Shown: positions 55,145-64,000 of the stretch, in pieces
How the letters are laid out: each line of letters opens with the position of its first letter
Numbering within the stretch: the first letter of the stretch is position 1
DNA from: CAVSWN01 sp963770995
Lineage (GTDB): Bacteria > Acidobacteriota > Vicinamibacteria > Vicinamibacterales > CAVVIG01
Assembly (NCBI GenBank): GCA_963770995.1
Contig: CAVYRS010000001.1
Coordinates: forward strand, 1,612,001-1,676,000
DNA: 64,000 nt
Direction of reading: 5' to 3'
Program-made: the position numbers and the translations under genes
The notes under the pieces: model-generated
The model's input: the letters and a program-made list of their open reading frames with translations, nothing else
Told to the model about the DNA's origin: nothing
Database searches by the model: none

Positions 55145-57469
55145 CTAGAAAAGGAAGTGAATACCGATGCGCGCGGAGCGCGGGAGAGCCGGATGCGTGT
55201 GGATATCCGCCACACCGGCCGCGGGTTCGCCGGGCAGGCGAGACGCGTAGAAATAGTCGATGTCGGACACCTTGGCGTCGAAGAGGTTGAACGCCTCCAG
55301 CACGAGACGGGCCGTATTCGACAGCCGGTATCCGACTTCGCCACTCCAGATCGTGGTGTTGCGCGAGGTGACACTCCCGTCTTCGATGAGCGGACGCGGC
55401 CCAAAATGACGAGCCCGGACGCTGCCGAACAGTGACTTTCGTGGCTCAACCGTCAGGCCCGCCGAAATCACACGGTCCAGCGCGCCGGGAATCTGCGTCC
55501 CTGCCGGATCGTCATCCGTGAAACGCGCGCGAGTGAGCGCCAGATCGGCGTCTACCGTTATCCACGGCGCCAGCCGCGCATAGTTCGTCCACTCGAGTCC
55601 GACGCGGCGGCTCGGGCGACCCGCTTCGGTGGTCCCGGCGTCACCCACGAACAGCAGCTCGGAGTCGATACCCAAATACCACAGGGCCACAGTCGACTGC
55701 AGACCGCGAACGCGAACCGATCGAAAACCGATCTCTGCACCCCTGGCCCGAACGAGCGGCGTCACGCGATCAACCGATTGGCCGCTCGCTGGATCAACGC
55801 TGATGACGGCGCCGCGTGCGTCGTTGCTGTGAAATCCTGTGCCGGCGTTCACGTACAGCTCGGTGCCGTGCCAGGGCGCGAAGATCGCGCCAAACTTTGG
55901 ACTCACTACGCCGTCCGAGCCATCTCCTGAGTTCCGCGGGTTGTCCGACGACACCGAAAACTGGTAGCGATCCGCACGGAGCCCGAATGTCGTGCGAAAT
56001 GTACGGGTCCACTCGATCTCGCTTTGCGCATACACCGCAGCCATCGTCTGACCGACCTCGTCCTCGCGCGTGGTCGAAAGCCGCTGGCGGGCGGCCGTCC
56101 GATAAAGGCCGACTGGATCGAGCCAATCCCGGCGCAGCTGCACGCCGACCGCGCTCTCGGTGTGGCGCTCGAAGAAGTGGCCCAGCCGGCGATACGTCAG
56201 CCGGCCGCCGGCAGCGACCCGGCGCTCAGCCTGCTCGAACTGGTCGCCGTGTTCCGGATCGTCGAGGAAGTACGTGAAATTCGAGAACAGGTTCAGGCTG
56301 TTGTGAAGCAGAAATCCGGTCGCGCGCAGCGATGAGGGGCCGTTGGAACGCTGGTACTCGGCGGCGAGGCTCTCGCGGTTCGCCTTCCCACCATCACTGC
56401 CATCGAGGGAACCGGTCCGCGAGATGAGCCCCCTGGCGATCGCCCGTGCCGGGACCTGGTCGGTTGCATTCCAGTCGGCCCGGTATCCCATTCCGGTGAG
56501 GGAGAATCCGTTGCGATTGTCGCCGCGGCTGTACCGCACGACGCCATTGAGCTTGCGATAGCGGTCCGGCCGCACCCAGGGTCCGTCGTTGTGATTCACC
56601 TCGAGCGCGCCCAGGAGATGACCTCCGGCCACGCGCGGCGAGGCGGCACCGAACACGCGTCCCCATCCGTCATGGCCCGTACTCGCGCGGACGATCGGAC
56701 GTTCGAGCCGATTCACGTAGTTGATGTTCGCCGCGCCGGCCGCCGAAAAATCTCCTTCGTCCGCGAAGTACGGCCCCTTCTTGAATTGAACACCGCTCAC
56801 CAGCTCCGGAATGAGAAAGCTGACGTCGGCGTATCCATGCGCGTGCGCGCCGGTCGGCGTGTTCACCGGAACGCCGACGACCGTTGTCGAGAAATCGGTC
56901 CCGTGATCGAGATTGAAGCCACGGAGGTAGTACTGATTCGCCTTGCCCTCGCCGCTGTGCTGGCTCACGATCAGGCCGGGCACGGTTTCGAGCACTTCGC
57001 CGGCGCGCATCACCGGCCGGGCGTCCAGCTGGGCGGCAGTGACGGCTCCCTGGCTGGCAGCCGCAGCAATTCCGACGAGGTTGGCCGCGGGATCCTCGAC
57101 ATCCGCAACGTTTCGAAAGGTACCGGTCCCGGTGACGATGACGTCGGCCCTCAGCGACAGCGTCATCACCGCGTCGGCCGAGACGGCGGCGCCGCTCGTC
57201 ACTGTGAGGGCCCGCCGAAGCACGCTGAAATTGAGAAGCCGGAACGTGAGCTCGGCGTTGCCCGGCGGAACCGCATCGAAGCGATAGCGGCCGGTCTCGT
57301 CGGTGGTGGCGGTCAGCTCTTGCGCGTTGACGATCAGGTCGATCGCGACTCCTGGAAGCGCGGCGCCAGTCTGATCGAGAACGCGCCCGCTGACGCGGCC
57401 CAGCGGCTGGGCGTTGGCGTTGAGCGTGACGCAGACGAGAATCAGTGCGACAACCGTCATAGTCCGCAT
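55145..57469 (-). CDS. TonB-dependent outer-membrane receptor
   Basis: 774 aa. Signal peptide to LNANA. A carboxypeptidase-regulatory-like beta domain (GRVLDQTGAALPGVAIDL...) precedes the plug (AGEVLETVPGLIVSQH, YYLRGFNLDHGTD) and a 22-strand barrel ending in the aromatic HFLF. Typical of acidobacterial receptors; the substrate may be a metal complex, siderophore or glycan and cannot be told from sequence. ATG at 57469 or 57472; no strong ribosome-binding site. Divergent from the antiporter. Confidence 0.9.
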   Translation of the reverse strand: MRTMTVVALILVCVTLNANAQPLGRVSGRVLDQTGAALPGVAIDLIVNAQELTATTDETGRYRFDAVPPGNAELTFRLLNFSVLRRALTVTSGAAVSADAVMTLSLRADVIVTGTGTFRNVADVEDPAANLVGIAAAASQGAVTAAQLDARPVMRAGEVLETVPGLIVSQHSGEGKANQYYLRGFNLDHGTDFSTTVVGVPVNTPTGAHAHGYADVSFLIPELVSGVQFKKGPYFADEGDFSAAGAANINYVNRLERPIVRASTGHDGWGRVFGAASPRVAGGHLLGALEVNHNDGPWVRPDRYRKLNGVVRYSRGDNRNGFSLTGMGYRADWNATDQVPARAIARGLISRTGSLDGSDGGKANRESLAAEYQRSNGPSSLRATGFLLHNSLNLFSNFTYFLDDPEHGDQFEQAERRVAAGGRLTYRRLGHFFERHTESAVGVQLRRDWLDPVGLYRTAARQRLSTTREDEVGQTMAAVYAQSEIEWTRTFRTTFGLRADRYQFSVSSDNPRNSGDGSDGVVSPKFGAIFAPWHGTELYVNAGTGFHSNDARGAVISVDPASGQSVDRVTPLVRARGAEIGFRSVRVRGLQSTVALWYLGIDSELLFVGDAGTTEAGRPSRRVGLEWTNYARLAPWITVDADLALTRARFTDDDPAGTQIPGALDRVISAGLTVEPRKSLFGSVRARHFGPRPLIEDGSVTSRNTTIWSGEVGYRLSNTARLVLEAFNLFDAKVSDIDYFYASRLPGEPAAGVADIHTHPALPRSARIGIHFLF

Positions 57470-57576
57470 CATGAGCGCTGGGTTACATGCGTAGCGCTGT
57501 GGGCTGCTCTCGTCGTCCGGCTGTTCCCGCACCTCGATGTATCCTACGCGGCGTCCGCCTGGTCGGATTGGGAAAC

Positions 57577-59127
57577 TTGAAAGAACTCGAACAGCTCCTT
57601 GGCCTGTTCGTCGTCGCCGTGTTCCTGGCGGGCCTCGCGGGCCGCGTCGGCGCGCCGTATCCGGTATTCCTCGCGCTCGGCGGTGCGCTGCTCGCGTTTG
57701 TGCCGGTCGCGGAGTCGTTCACGCTGCCTCCGGAGCTGGCGCTGGCGCTCTTCGTGGCGCCGGTCCTCCTCGACGCGGCCTATGACGCGTCGCTCAGGGA
57801 TCTCAAAGACAACTGGGCGCCGTTGGCGAGCCTGGTTGTATTCGCGGTCGGATTCACCACCATCGCCGTTGCCGTCGTGGTCCGCGCGCTCATCCCATCG
57901 ATGCCATGGGCGCCGGCGATCGTGCTTGGCGCCGTCGTCGCTCCACCCGACGCCGTCGCCGCGACGGCGGTTCTTCGTGATCTGCGACCGCCCCATCGCA
58001 TCCTGACCATCCTCGAGGGCGAAAGCCTGCTGAATGACGCGAGCGCGCTGCTGATCTACCGTCTTGCGGTCGGCGCCGTGGCGATGAACGGCTTCTCCAT
58101 CGGCGCAGTTGCCCCGACCTTCTTCCTCGCGGTGGCCGGGAGCGTCATCGTCGGCCCGGCGCTGGGGTGGGTCACCCTGCAGGTGTTGGATCGGGTGCAG
58201 CATGTGCCGAGCGCGATCATTCTGCAGTTCGCCAGCACCTTCGGGATCTGGTTGCTCGCCGAACAGCTCGGTCTCTCAGGTGTGTTGACGATGGTGTGCT
58301 ACGCGATCACGGTGGCACAGACGTCGCCCGAGCGAACTCCCGCACGGATACGCATCCCGACGTATGCGGTGTGGGAAACGATCGTGTTCGCCCTGAACAT
58401 TCTCGCCTTCATTTTCATCGGCCTGCAGATTCGGCCGATTCTCGAAAGCCTGGAAGCGGCGGAGCGCGGGCGGTACTTCGCGGTGGCCGCGGCGGTCCTG
58501 GTGACGGTCATCGTCGTACGCCTCGCCTGGCACATGTCCTTCAACGCCGCGATCAGATGGCGGCACCGCCGGTTTGGCTTTCATCCACCGCGGCCCATTC
58601 TGCGGCCGACTATTCAGAGCGGTTTGATGATTTCGTGGGCCGGCATGCGCGGGATTGTTTCCCTCGCCGCGGCGCTTGCGCTTCCATCAGGGTTTCCATA
58701 TCGGGACCTGATCGTGCTGACGGCGTTCTCGGTCGTGCTCGGCACGCTGGTGATCCACGGCCTGACGCTCAAGCCTCTGCTCCGCGCGCTCAACCTGCAT
58801 GACGACGATCCGGTCGGGCGCGAAGTGCAGGCCGGGCGTGAACGCGCCTTGCGTGCGGGACTCGCGAGCTTCGCGCACGACGAATCGCCAGTGGCGGAGG
58901 CAGTCCGGCAGGAGTTCATGGCGCATCTGGCGGAGCAACAACTGGATGGTCGAGAAGGTGATTCCGCGCATTCCGCACACAGCGAACTCCACCGTGGAGC
59001 CCTCCGCGCGGCGCGGCAGGCTGTTCTCGCCATGCGCGCGCACGGCGAGATCGGCGACGACGCGTTCCATCTCATCGAAGAGGAACTCGACTGGCTCGAA
59101 ATGGCCGGTGGCGGACCGGCTTCGTGA
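57577..59127 (+). CDS. CPA1-type Na+/H+ antiporter
   Basis: ~516 aa, TTG start at 57577 (57568 possible). About 12 helices; the ion site is in VAPPDAVAATAVLRDL and LEGESLLNDASALLIYR, the standard NhaP/NHE motifs. FIFIGLQIRPILESLE, SWAGMRGIVSLAAALALP and a C-terminal ~110-residue cytoplasmic helical tail follow. It exchanges Na+ (or K+) for H+. Intact. Not related in sequence to the CPA2 antiporter of the sugar operon. Confidence 0.9.
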   Translation: MKELEQLLGLFVVAVFLAGLAGRVGAPYPVFLALGGALLAFVPVAESFTLPPELALALFVAPVLLDAAYDASLRDLKDNWAPLASLVVFAVGFTTIAVAVVVRALIPSMPWAPAIVLGAVVAPPDAVAATAVLRDLRPPHRILTILEGESLLNDASALLIYRLAVGAVAMNGFSIGAVAPTFFLAVAGSVIVGPALGWVTLQVLDRVQHVPSAIILQFASTFGIWLLAEQLGLSGVLTMVCYAITVAQTSPERTPARIRIPTYAVWETIVFALNILAFIFIGLQIRPILESLEAAERGRYFAVAAAVLVTVIVVRLAWHMSFNAAIRWRHRRFGFHPPRPILRPTIQSGLMISWAGMRGIVSLAAALALPSGFPYRDLIVLTAFSVVLGTLVIHGLTLKPLLRALNLHDDDPVGREVQAGRERALRAGLASFAHDESPVAEAVRQEFMAHLAEQQLDGREGDSAHSAHSELHRGALRAARQAVLAMRAHGEIGDDAFHLIEEELDWLEMAGGGPAS

Positions 59128-59131
59128 GATC

Positions 59132-59962
59132 ATGTCGGCCATGCGAACTGACCTCAAATCCCTCTGCCTCGCAGCAGTTTTGATCGGCGCCGCCACGTCC
59201 GCGCGCGCGCAGACGACGATGCTGCCGTTCGACCACATCCATGTGAACGAGCCGGCGGCCGAAGCCAGCCCGTGGTGGGAGAAGAACATCCCGGGCGGAC
59301 GCCGCATCACGGAGGCGCCGAACCGCATCATGTACGGCGCCGTGCGGCTGATGTTTCTCGGCGCGCGCTCGACCGGCGGCAGCGACGGCAGCGTGATCGA
59401 GCACCTCGGCTTCTCGGTGCCCGACCTCGACGCGACAATGCGCGCACTCGCGGCGATCGACACCAAGGTCGTCGCACCGGTGAAGGACACGCCAGGCCTC
59501 TACAAGACGGCGATGATCGAGAGCCCGTGGGGCACGCGGGTTCAGCTCGTACAGGATCCCGAGCTCCTCGGACTGCACCACGTGCAGCTGCGCTCGCCGG
59601 ATCCGGACGGCATGTTCAAATGGCTGCTCGACACGTTCGGCGGCGAGCGCACGAAGCTCAAAGGTCAGATCGACGCGGTGAAATACGCCGGCGTGCCCGG
59701 GTTCACGACCGTGTACGTCGTCGCGGCGAAGGGCAGCTCGGTGCCCAGCCAGGGACGCGCGATCGATCACATCGGCTGGCGCTCGATGGGAACAATCGCC
59801 GAGACCAAGGCGATGCTGGAAGGGAAGAGCGTGCAGCTCACGAGCCAGCCGCGCCCGCTCGAGCTGCCGAACGGGCCGTCGATCAACTTCTTTTACGTCG
59901 CAGGCCCCGACGGCGCACGCATCGAGATCGTCGAACGACCCGGCCTGAAGCCGGGGCAATGA
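59132..59962 (+). CDS. Exported VOC-family (glyoxalase/dioxygenase-fold) protein
   Basis: 276 aa. Signal peptide ending SARAQ. Two VOC modules: LPFDHIHVNEPAAEASPWWE and LGLHHVQLRSPDPDG, then FTTVYVVAAKGSS and IDHIGWRSMG, with metal-type His residues in each and a final DGARIEIVERP. Probably a periplasmic metal-dependent enzyme of unknown substrate. Starts only 4 nt after the antiporter stop, so co-transcribed. Confidence 0.82.
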   Translation: MSAMRTDLKSLCLAAVLIGAATSARAQTTMLPFDHIHVNEPAAEASPWWEKNIPGGRRITEAPNRIMYGAVRLMFLGARSTGGSDGSVIEHLGFSVPDLDATMRALAAIDTKVVAPVKDTPGLYKTAMIESPWGTRVQLVQDPELLGLHHVQLRSPDPDGMFKWLLDTFGGERTKLKGQIDAVKYAGVPGFTTVYVVAAKGSSVPSQGRAIDHIGWRSMGTIAETKAMLEGKSVQLTSQPRPLELPNGPSINFFYVAGPDGARIEIVERPGLKPGQ

Positions 59963-60151
59963 CGTGTGTCGAGGTTCATCGTGCTCGCATTGGCCACCGT
60001 GGCGCTTCCGCGGGCCCTCGGTGCAACCTCGACGCCAACCTCGGCTTTGTGGCTTGGCATAGCAGCTGCTTCGAAACGCTGATTGCGCTCCGCAACTGGG
60101 CGCGCGCTAGAGTCATCCCGTCTCTAGCTCTTCGGGAGTTTCGACGACTGC

Positions 60152-62242
60152 ATGAATCACGCACTCGACGACGTCGCTATTCGCCATCTGGCCCGAGTCG
60201 TCGAGTCGTCGGACGACGCGATCATCAGCAAGGATCTCAACAGCACGATCACGTCTTGGAACCGCGCCGCCGAGCGCCTGTTCGGATACACCGCCGCAGA
60301 GGCCATCGGCCAGTCGATTCGCATGATCATCCCGGCCGATCGCCAGGCCGAGGAAGACATGGTGCTGGCCCGCGTCCGAGCCGGTGAGGGGATCACTCAC
60401 TTCGAGACGATGCGTCAGCGAAAGGACGGGACGCTAGTTCCCATTTCGCTGACCGTCTCACCCATTCATGACGATGCCGGCCGAGTGATCGGCGCGTCGA
60501 AAATCGCGCGCGATGTCACCGAGCGAACGCGTCTCATCGCTGCCGCCGGCGAGCAGGCGACGAATACCGAGAAGCTGGACGAAGTCGGCGCCGTCGTCGC
60601 CTCAACCCTGGACCGCGAGACCATCCTCCAGAAAGTCACCGACATCGCAACAGAGCTGACGCACGCACAGTTCGGCGCGTTCTTCTACCACGTGCCCGAT
60701 TCAGAATCCGGTGATGGGTACGTGCTGCATACGCTGTCGGGCGCCGCGCGCGAAGCGTTTGCGAAGTCCCCGGGTCCGGGTGCCGCTGCCATGTTCGCTC
60801 CGACCTTCGACGGCGAAAGCCCGGTTCGGTTGGACGATGTCACGCACGATCCACGCTTCGGAAAGAGTGCGCCGTTTCACGGGATGCCTCCAGGCCACTC
60901 GCCCGTCCGCAGTTATCTCGCGGTACCGGTGAAAGGCGTCACGGGGAACGTCCTTGGCGGTTTGCTTTTTGGCCACGCTGAGGCCGGGGTTTTTACGAAG
61001 CAGCACGAACGGCTCGCGCTCGGCCTGGCGTCGTGGGCATCGGTCGCGCTGGAAAACGCGCGCCTGTATTCGGAGGCGCAGGTCGCCAACCGGATGAAAG
61101 ACGAATTTCTCGCCGTCCTCTCGCACGAGCTGCGCACGCCCCTGAACGCCATCGTCGGATACTCGCGTTTACTGCGCGGAGGCATCCTATCTGGCGACAA
61201 GGCGGCGCGAGGTCTCGAGACGCTCGAACGAAACGCCACGTGGCTGACGCAAATCGTGGAGGACGTCCTCGACGTGTCGCGGATCGTGTCAGGGAAGATG
61301 CGCTTGGACGTTCAGCCGGTGGAACTTCCGCTGATCGTCGACAACGCGGTGGCCACCATCCAACCCGCCGCCGACGCGAAAGGGGTGCGGCTTCAGACGT
61401 TGGTCGACCCGGGCGTCGGCCACGTCTCCGGCGATCCCGCCCGGCTGCTGCAGGTCGTCTGGAATCTGGTGTCGAACGCAGTGAAGTTCACGCCCAAGAA
61501 GGGACGCGTCCAAGTACGCCTCGAGCGTGTGAACTCCCATGTCGAACTCGACGTGAGCGACACCGGGATGGGCATCAGCCCGGACTTTCTTCCGCATGTC
61601 TTCGAGCGGTTTCGTCAGGCGGAGGCCGGCACCACCCGCAAGACCGGCGGCTTGGGACTGGGCCTGGCCATCGTTCGCCACATCGTCGAAATGCACGGTG
61701 GCACGGTAGAGGCGTCCAGCACCGGCGAGGGACAGGGCGCGACGTTTCGGGTGCGGCTCCCTCTGATGATCGTCCATCCGGAAGCGGTCCCGACACGCCG
61801 CGAGCATCCCCGGACCGAGCGCCGCGAGGCCTGGACCGGACTCGGCGACTTGAGCGGAGTTCGCGTGCTCGCCATCGACGACGAGGAGGATGCGCTCACG
61901 TTGCTGCGCGTCGTAATGGAGGCCGCCGGCGCCGAGGTGACAACGCTGAACTCGCCGGTGACGGCGCTCGAGCGGATCGCGGAGGTGAACCCGCAGGTGC
62001 TGGTCGTCGATCTCGGCATGCCGGAGATGGACGGGTTCGAGCTGATCATGCGTCTGCGGAAATCGAAGGACCCGGCGATTCGACGAATTCCAGCTGCTGC
62101 GCTGACGGCGTTCGCGCGATCCGAAGACCGAACGAAGGCGCTGCGGAGCGGTTTCGAGATGCACCTCTCCAAACCCGTCGACCCTGGAGAGCTGGTGGCG
62201 TCTGTCGCGAGGCTCGCGCGAGGGGCGGACGCCGAACTCTAG
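60152..62242 (+). CDS. Hybrid sensor histidine kinase (PAS-GAF-HisKA-HATPase-REC)
   Basis: 696 aa. PAS (~10-125) with ITSWNRAAERLFGYTAAE; GAF (~150-305) with SYLAVPVKG; HisKA phosphoacceptor His325 in SHELRTPLN; HATPase with NLVSNAVKFTP, DTGMGI and GGLGLGLAI; REC domain (~570-690) with phosphoacceptor Asp620 in VVDLGMPEMDG and the conserved Lys of SKPVDPGE. No TM segment, so a cytoplasmic sensor of a small ligand or redox state. An output regulator is not adjacent. No clear ribosome-binding site at this start. Confidence 0.92.
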   Translation: MNHALDDVAIRHLARVVESSDDAIISKDLNSTITSWNRAAERLFGYTAAEAIGQSIRMIIPADRQAEEDMVLARVRAGEGITHFETMRQRKDGTLVPISLTVSPIHDDAGRVIGASKIARDVTERTRLIAAAGEQATNTEKLDEVGAVVASTLDRETILQKVTDIATELTHAQFGAFFYHVPDSESGDGYVLHTLSGAAREAFAKSPGPGAAAMFAPTFDGESPVRLDDVTHDPRFGKSAPFHGMPPGHSPVRSYLAVPVKGVTGNVLGGLLFGHAEAGVFTKQHERLALGLASWASVALENARLYSEAQVANRMKDEFLAVLSHELRTPLNAIVGYSRLLRGGILSGDKAARGLETLERNATWLTQIVEDVLDVSRIVSGKMRLDVQPVELPLIVDNAVATIQPAADAKGVRLQTLVDPGVGHVSGDPARLLQVVWNLVSNAVKFTPKKGRVQVRLERVNSHVELDVSDTGMGISPDFLPHVFERFRQAEAGTTRKTGGLGLGLAIVRHIVEMHGGTVEASSTGEGQGATFRVRLPLMIVHPEAVPTRREHPRTERREAWTGLGDLSGVRVLAIDDEEDALTLLRVVMEAAGAEVTTLNSPVTALERIAEVNPQVLVVDLGMPEMDGFELIMRLRKSKDPAIRRIPAAALTAFARSEDRTKALRSGFEMHLSKPVDPGELVASVARLARGADAEL

Positions 62243-62285
62243 CGCTTCGGCCGCCGACACCTATGCGCGGAAGGCCGGACGTCGC

Positions 62286-62987
62286 TCAGCGCGCAAGCCG
62301 GAAGCCGTAATCGTTGTACCGAAACGACGGATCGAGCTTGCTGCGGAGCGTGACGCGGCACAGCGTGTAGACATGTCGCCACGCGCCGCCACGCGACGCG
62401 CGACGGATGCCGGCCGGTGGGCCAGTGGGATTCCGCTCGGGCGATCGACTGTCGTACTCCGCGTCGTGCCAGTCGGAGCACCATTCATGAACGTTGGCAG
62501 CAATGCCCAGCAGGCCGAAATCGGTCGGCTCGCCGAGCGTGACCGGCCACGGGCCGTCGAGCGGACCGCGGCCGGCGTTGGGAATCCACGCGGGCATCAC
62601 GTCGCCCCATGGAAACAACCCGCCGTGCTCCCCGCGCGCGGCGAACTCCCATTCGGCTTCGGTCGGCAGCCGCACGTCGCGGCCGTCTCGAGCGGAACGC
62701 CACGCGCAGTACGCGACCGCATCGAGCCAGCTGACGCCGACCACCGGCAGATCGGGTTTCATGAACGGGGGATGCGTCCAGTCGCGCGGCAGCTCGTGCC
62801 CGGTCGCGTCGATGAAGCGCTCGTATTCAGCGCGCGTTACCGGGCAGACCGCGAGCTCGAACGGCTCGACGAAGACGCGATGCGGCGGCCGCTCGTCGGG
62901 CTGGCCGCGGTCGGTCCCCATCGTGAACCACCCGCCCGGGATCGGCGCGAATGCCGAGCAGACCATCGAGGCGTCCCCCATCGACAT
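62286..62987 (-). CDS. SUMF1/FGE-domain protein, one active-site Cys missing
   Basis: 233 aa. FGE-sulfatase fold: GGWFTMGTDRGQPDERPPHR, VTRAEYERFIDATG, VSWLDAVAYCAWRS, RLPTEAEWEFAARG, NVHEWCSDWH and the C-terminal GFRLAR. True formylglycine-generating enzymes have two Cys at GGSY-x-C...C; here the region is RGGAWRHVYTLCRV, with His in place of the first Cys. It may therefore be a non-FGE family member. It is the only candidate maturase for the sulfatases at 2.7-7.5 kb, but this residue argues against that. No signal peptide. Confidence 0.82.
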   Translation of the reverse strand: MSMGDASMVCSAFAPIPGGWFTMGTDRGQPDERPPHRVFVEPFELAVCPVTRAEYERFIDATGHELPRDWTHPPFMKPDLPVVGVSWLDAVAYCAWRSARDGRDVRLPTEAEWEFAARGEHGGLFPWGDVMPAWIPNAGRGPLDGPWPVTLGEPTDFGLLGIAANVHEWCSDWHDAEYDSRSPERNPTGPPAGIRRASRGGAWRHVYTLCRVTLRSKLDPSFRYNDYGFRLAR

Positions 62988-63011
62988 GCGACGATCATAG
63001 TAGGAGCGTCG

Positions 63012-63425
63012 CTATTTCGTTGCGGCGACTGAACGGGTTTCGAGATTGTTCTTCAGCGCGAGCGCGCCTCGCTCAATCAAAGGCGCGAGGTTGCCGCGGA
63101 TGTCGGGGGGAAGGAAATCAGTGATCCATATGAACTGACAGCGTCCCGGTCCTGCGTCGACGACCTGCATCGACGCGTGGTGGTAGGTCATTCCAGGACC
63201 GTCCACAACCGAGTACGCCACGCGTCGTCTCTCATCGTCGACATCGATGATGCGCTCGCGGACGACCATGCCGTTGGCGAAGCGGACGGTGCGGATCTCT
63301 CCCTCGAGGTGCGCATCAACGAGGACGGGAGCAAATAGTTTGTGCGCTTCTCCGACGAGACGCAGTGCCGCCCAGACCTTGTCACCGCCAACCTCGACCG
63401 CAACCTGATGATGGATCGATGCCAT
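63012..63425 (-). CDS. SRPBCC-family protein
   Basis: 137 aa from ATG at 63425, with GAGGAG 9 nt upstream. START-like fold: IHHQVAVEVGGDKVWAALR, EGEIRTVRFANGMVVRERII, VDDERRRVAYSVVDG, MQVVDAGPGRCQFIWITDFLP. Probably binds a hydrophobic ligand. 24 bp upstream of the SUMF1-domain gene and in the same orientation. Confidence 0.82.
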   Translation of the reverse strand: MASIHHQVAVEVGGDKVWAALRLVGEAHKLFAPVLVDAHLEGEIRTVRFANGMVVRERIIDVDDERRRVAYSVVDGPGMTYHHASMQVVDAGPGRCQFIWITDFLPPDIRGNLAPLIERGALALKNNLETRSVAATK

Positions 63426-63604
63426 GTCGCGTCTCCTCGTGACTCGACGATCCCGGCCGTCTAGTTTATCGGACCGGCTCGAAGAGCCACGTTGCTTGCA
63501 ACGACGTTGCCCACCTCCTGCTCGCCGCCGAGCATCACGACGTGATGCGTGAGAGAAGGACCACAGAATGGATGAGGGCGATACCGTCCACACGGCATCT
63601 GCGT

Positions 63605-64000
63605 TCACATGAGCACGATGACGTTGAGCACCGCGACGCCGAGCGTGAGCAGCACATAGCCTGTGGCGGCGTACCGAACCAAGTTCAATTGCCGCTCTGC
63701 GCTCCAATCGGTGAACGTCAGCAGCCTTCCGAGCACGGGCAGCACGAGAATGCCGTGCATCATAGTCGCATGCGTCGGTTTCAGCGCTCCGCCGATCTCG
63801 TACGCCGCGACAGCGTTCCCCGCGAACACCTGCCTCATCCCGATGCCGATCATGACGCCGCCTACGACCATCGCGGCCGACAACAGCACGAAGGCGACCT
63901 GGACGGCGAGACGAAGACTGGCCGGCACCGCAGCATTCGGCCGAAACGCGACGACCGTCATTGCAGCGATGAGGAGCACGAGGACACCGCCGCCGGCCGC
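63605..64000 (-). CDS. Hypothetical membrane protein, cut by the window edge
   Basis: At least 124 aa; the frame is open to the right edge, so the start is not visible. Four hydrophobic segments with a GVMIGIGMRQVFAG loop and a KPTHATMMHGILVLPVLG motif with conserved-looking His residues. Could be a quinol- or haem-related membrane protein, but I cannot name the family. Confidence 0.55.
   Translation of the reverse strand, partial: AAGGGVLVLLIAAMTVVAFRPNAAVPASLRLAVQVAFVLLSAAMVVGGVMIGIGMRQVFAGNAVAAYEIGGALKPTHATMMHGILVLPVLGRLLTFTDWSAERQLNLVRYAATGYVLLTLGVAVLNVIVLM

Noticed and set aside
1..64000. Restriction-modification, CRISPR-Cas or retron systems
   Set aside because: No cas, methyltransferase, reverse transcriptase or array was seen on either strand.

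Overview
High-GC bacterial chromosomal DNA, most likely Acidobacteriota of the Vicinamibacteria/Luteitalea type. This is inferred from gene content, since no rRNA is present: two Ser/Thr kinases fused to beta-propellers, one next to an ECF sigma remnant; a remnant of an acidobacterial-type (ADOP) permease; a TonB receptor with an N-terminal carboxypeptidase-like domain; and a caa3 oxidase.

Layout. 0-2.2 kb: a translationally coupled pair of accessory genes cut by the window edge. 2.7-7.5 kb: two tandem type I sulfatases, the second broken by six frameshifts. 7.8-10.1 kb: an outer-membrane protein and a channel-like protein with a degenerate selectivity filter. 10.1-17.5 kb: a mobile-element graveyard. 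It holds a complete IS21-family element with inverted repeats and a 5-bp target duplication, two 5' halves of a tRNA-Ser(GGA) gene, integrase and AAA-ATPase remnants, an ArsR/SRPBCC pair, a Tat-exported FMN alpha-hydroxyacid dehydrogenase carrying a CXXCH motif, a BrnTA toxin-antitoxin pair and an HlyD remnant. 17.7-25.7 kb: one respiratory operon (coxB-coxA-coxC-coxD-like, diheme cytochrome c, Rieske, cytochrome b fused to cytochrome c, ctaG). 25.8-37.6 kb, minus strand: nine closely packed genes linking glucan/sugar breakdown (debranching enzyme, GH15, aldose epimerase) to sugar oxidation (GMC and SDR dehydrogenases), NDH-2, a cation/proton antiporter, an MFS carrier and a lipoprotein with 14 decapeptide repeats. 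37.8-42.8 kb: an exported glycine-rich protein, a PQQ-type sugar dehydrogenase, a permease remnant and a toxin-antitoxin-like pair. 43-64 kb: two propeller kinases, ispH coupled to a membrane protein, a LACTB-like protein lacking the SxxK residues, a thioesterase, an SDR with a divergent AraC regulator, a TonB receptor, a CPA1 antiporter, a hybrid histidine kinase, a SUMF1-domain protein and small genes.

Caution on sequence quality. Many conserved genes between 5.4 and 38.8 kb are split by frameshifts. I count roughly 45 apparent +1 events against about four of the opposite sign, with no in-frame stops between them, while 43-63 kb is almost clean. Insertion-type sequencing or assembly error is more likely than real gene decay. 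The genes affected are annotated as continuous CDS and the shifts are described in each entry.
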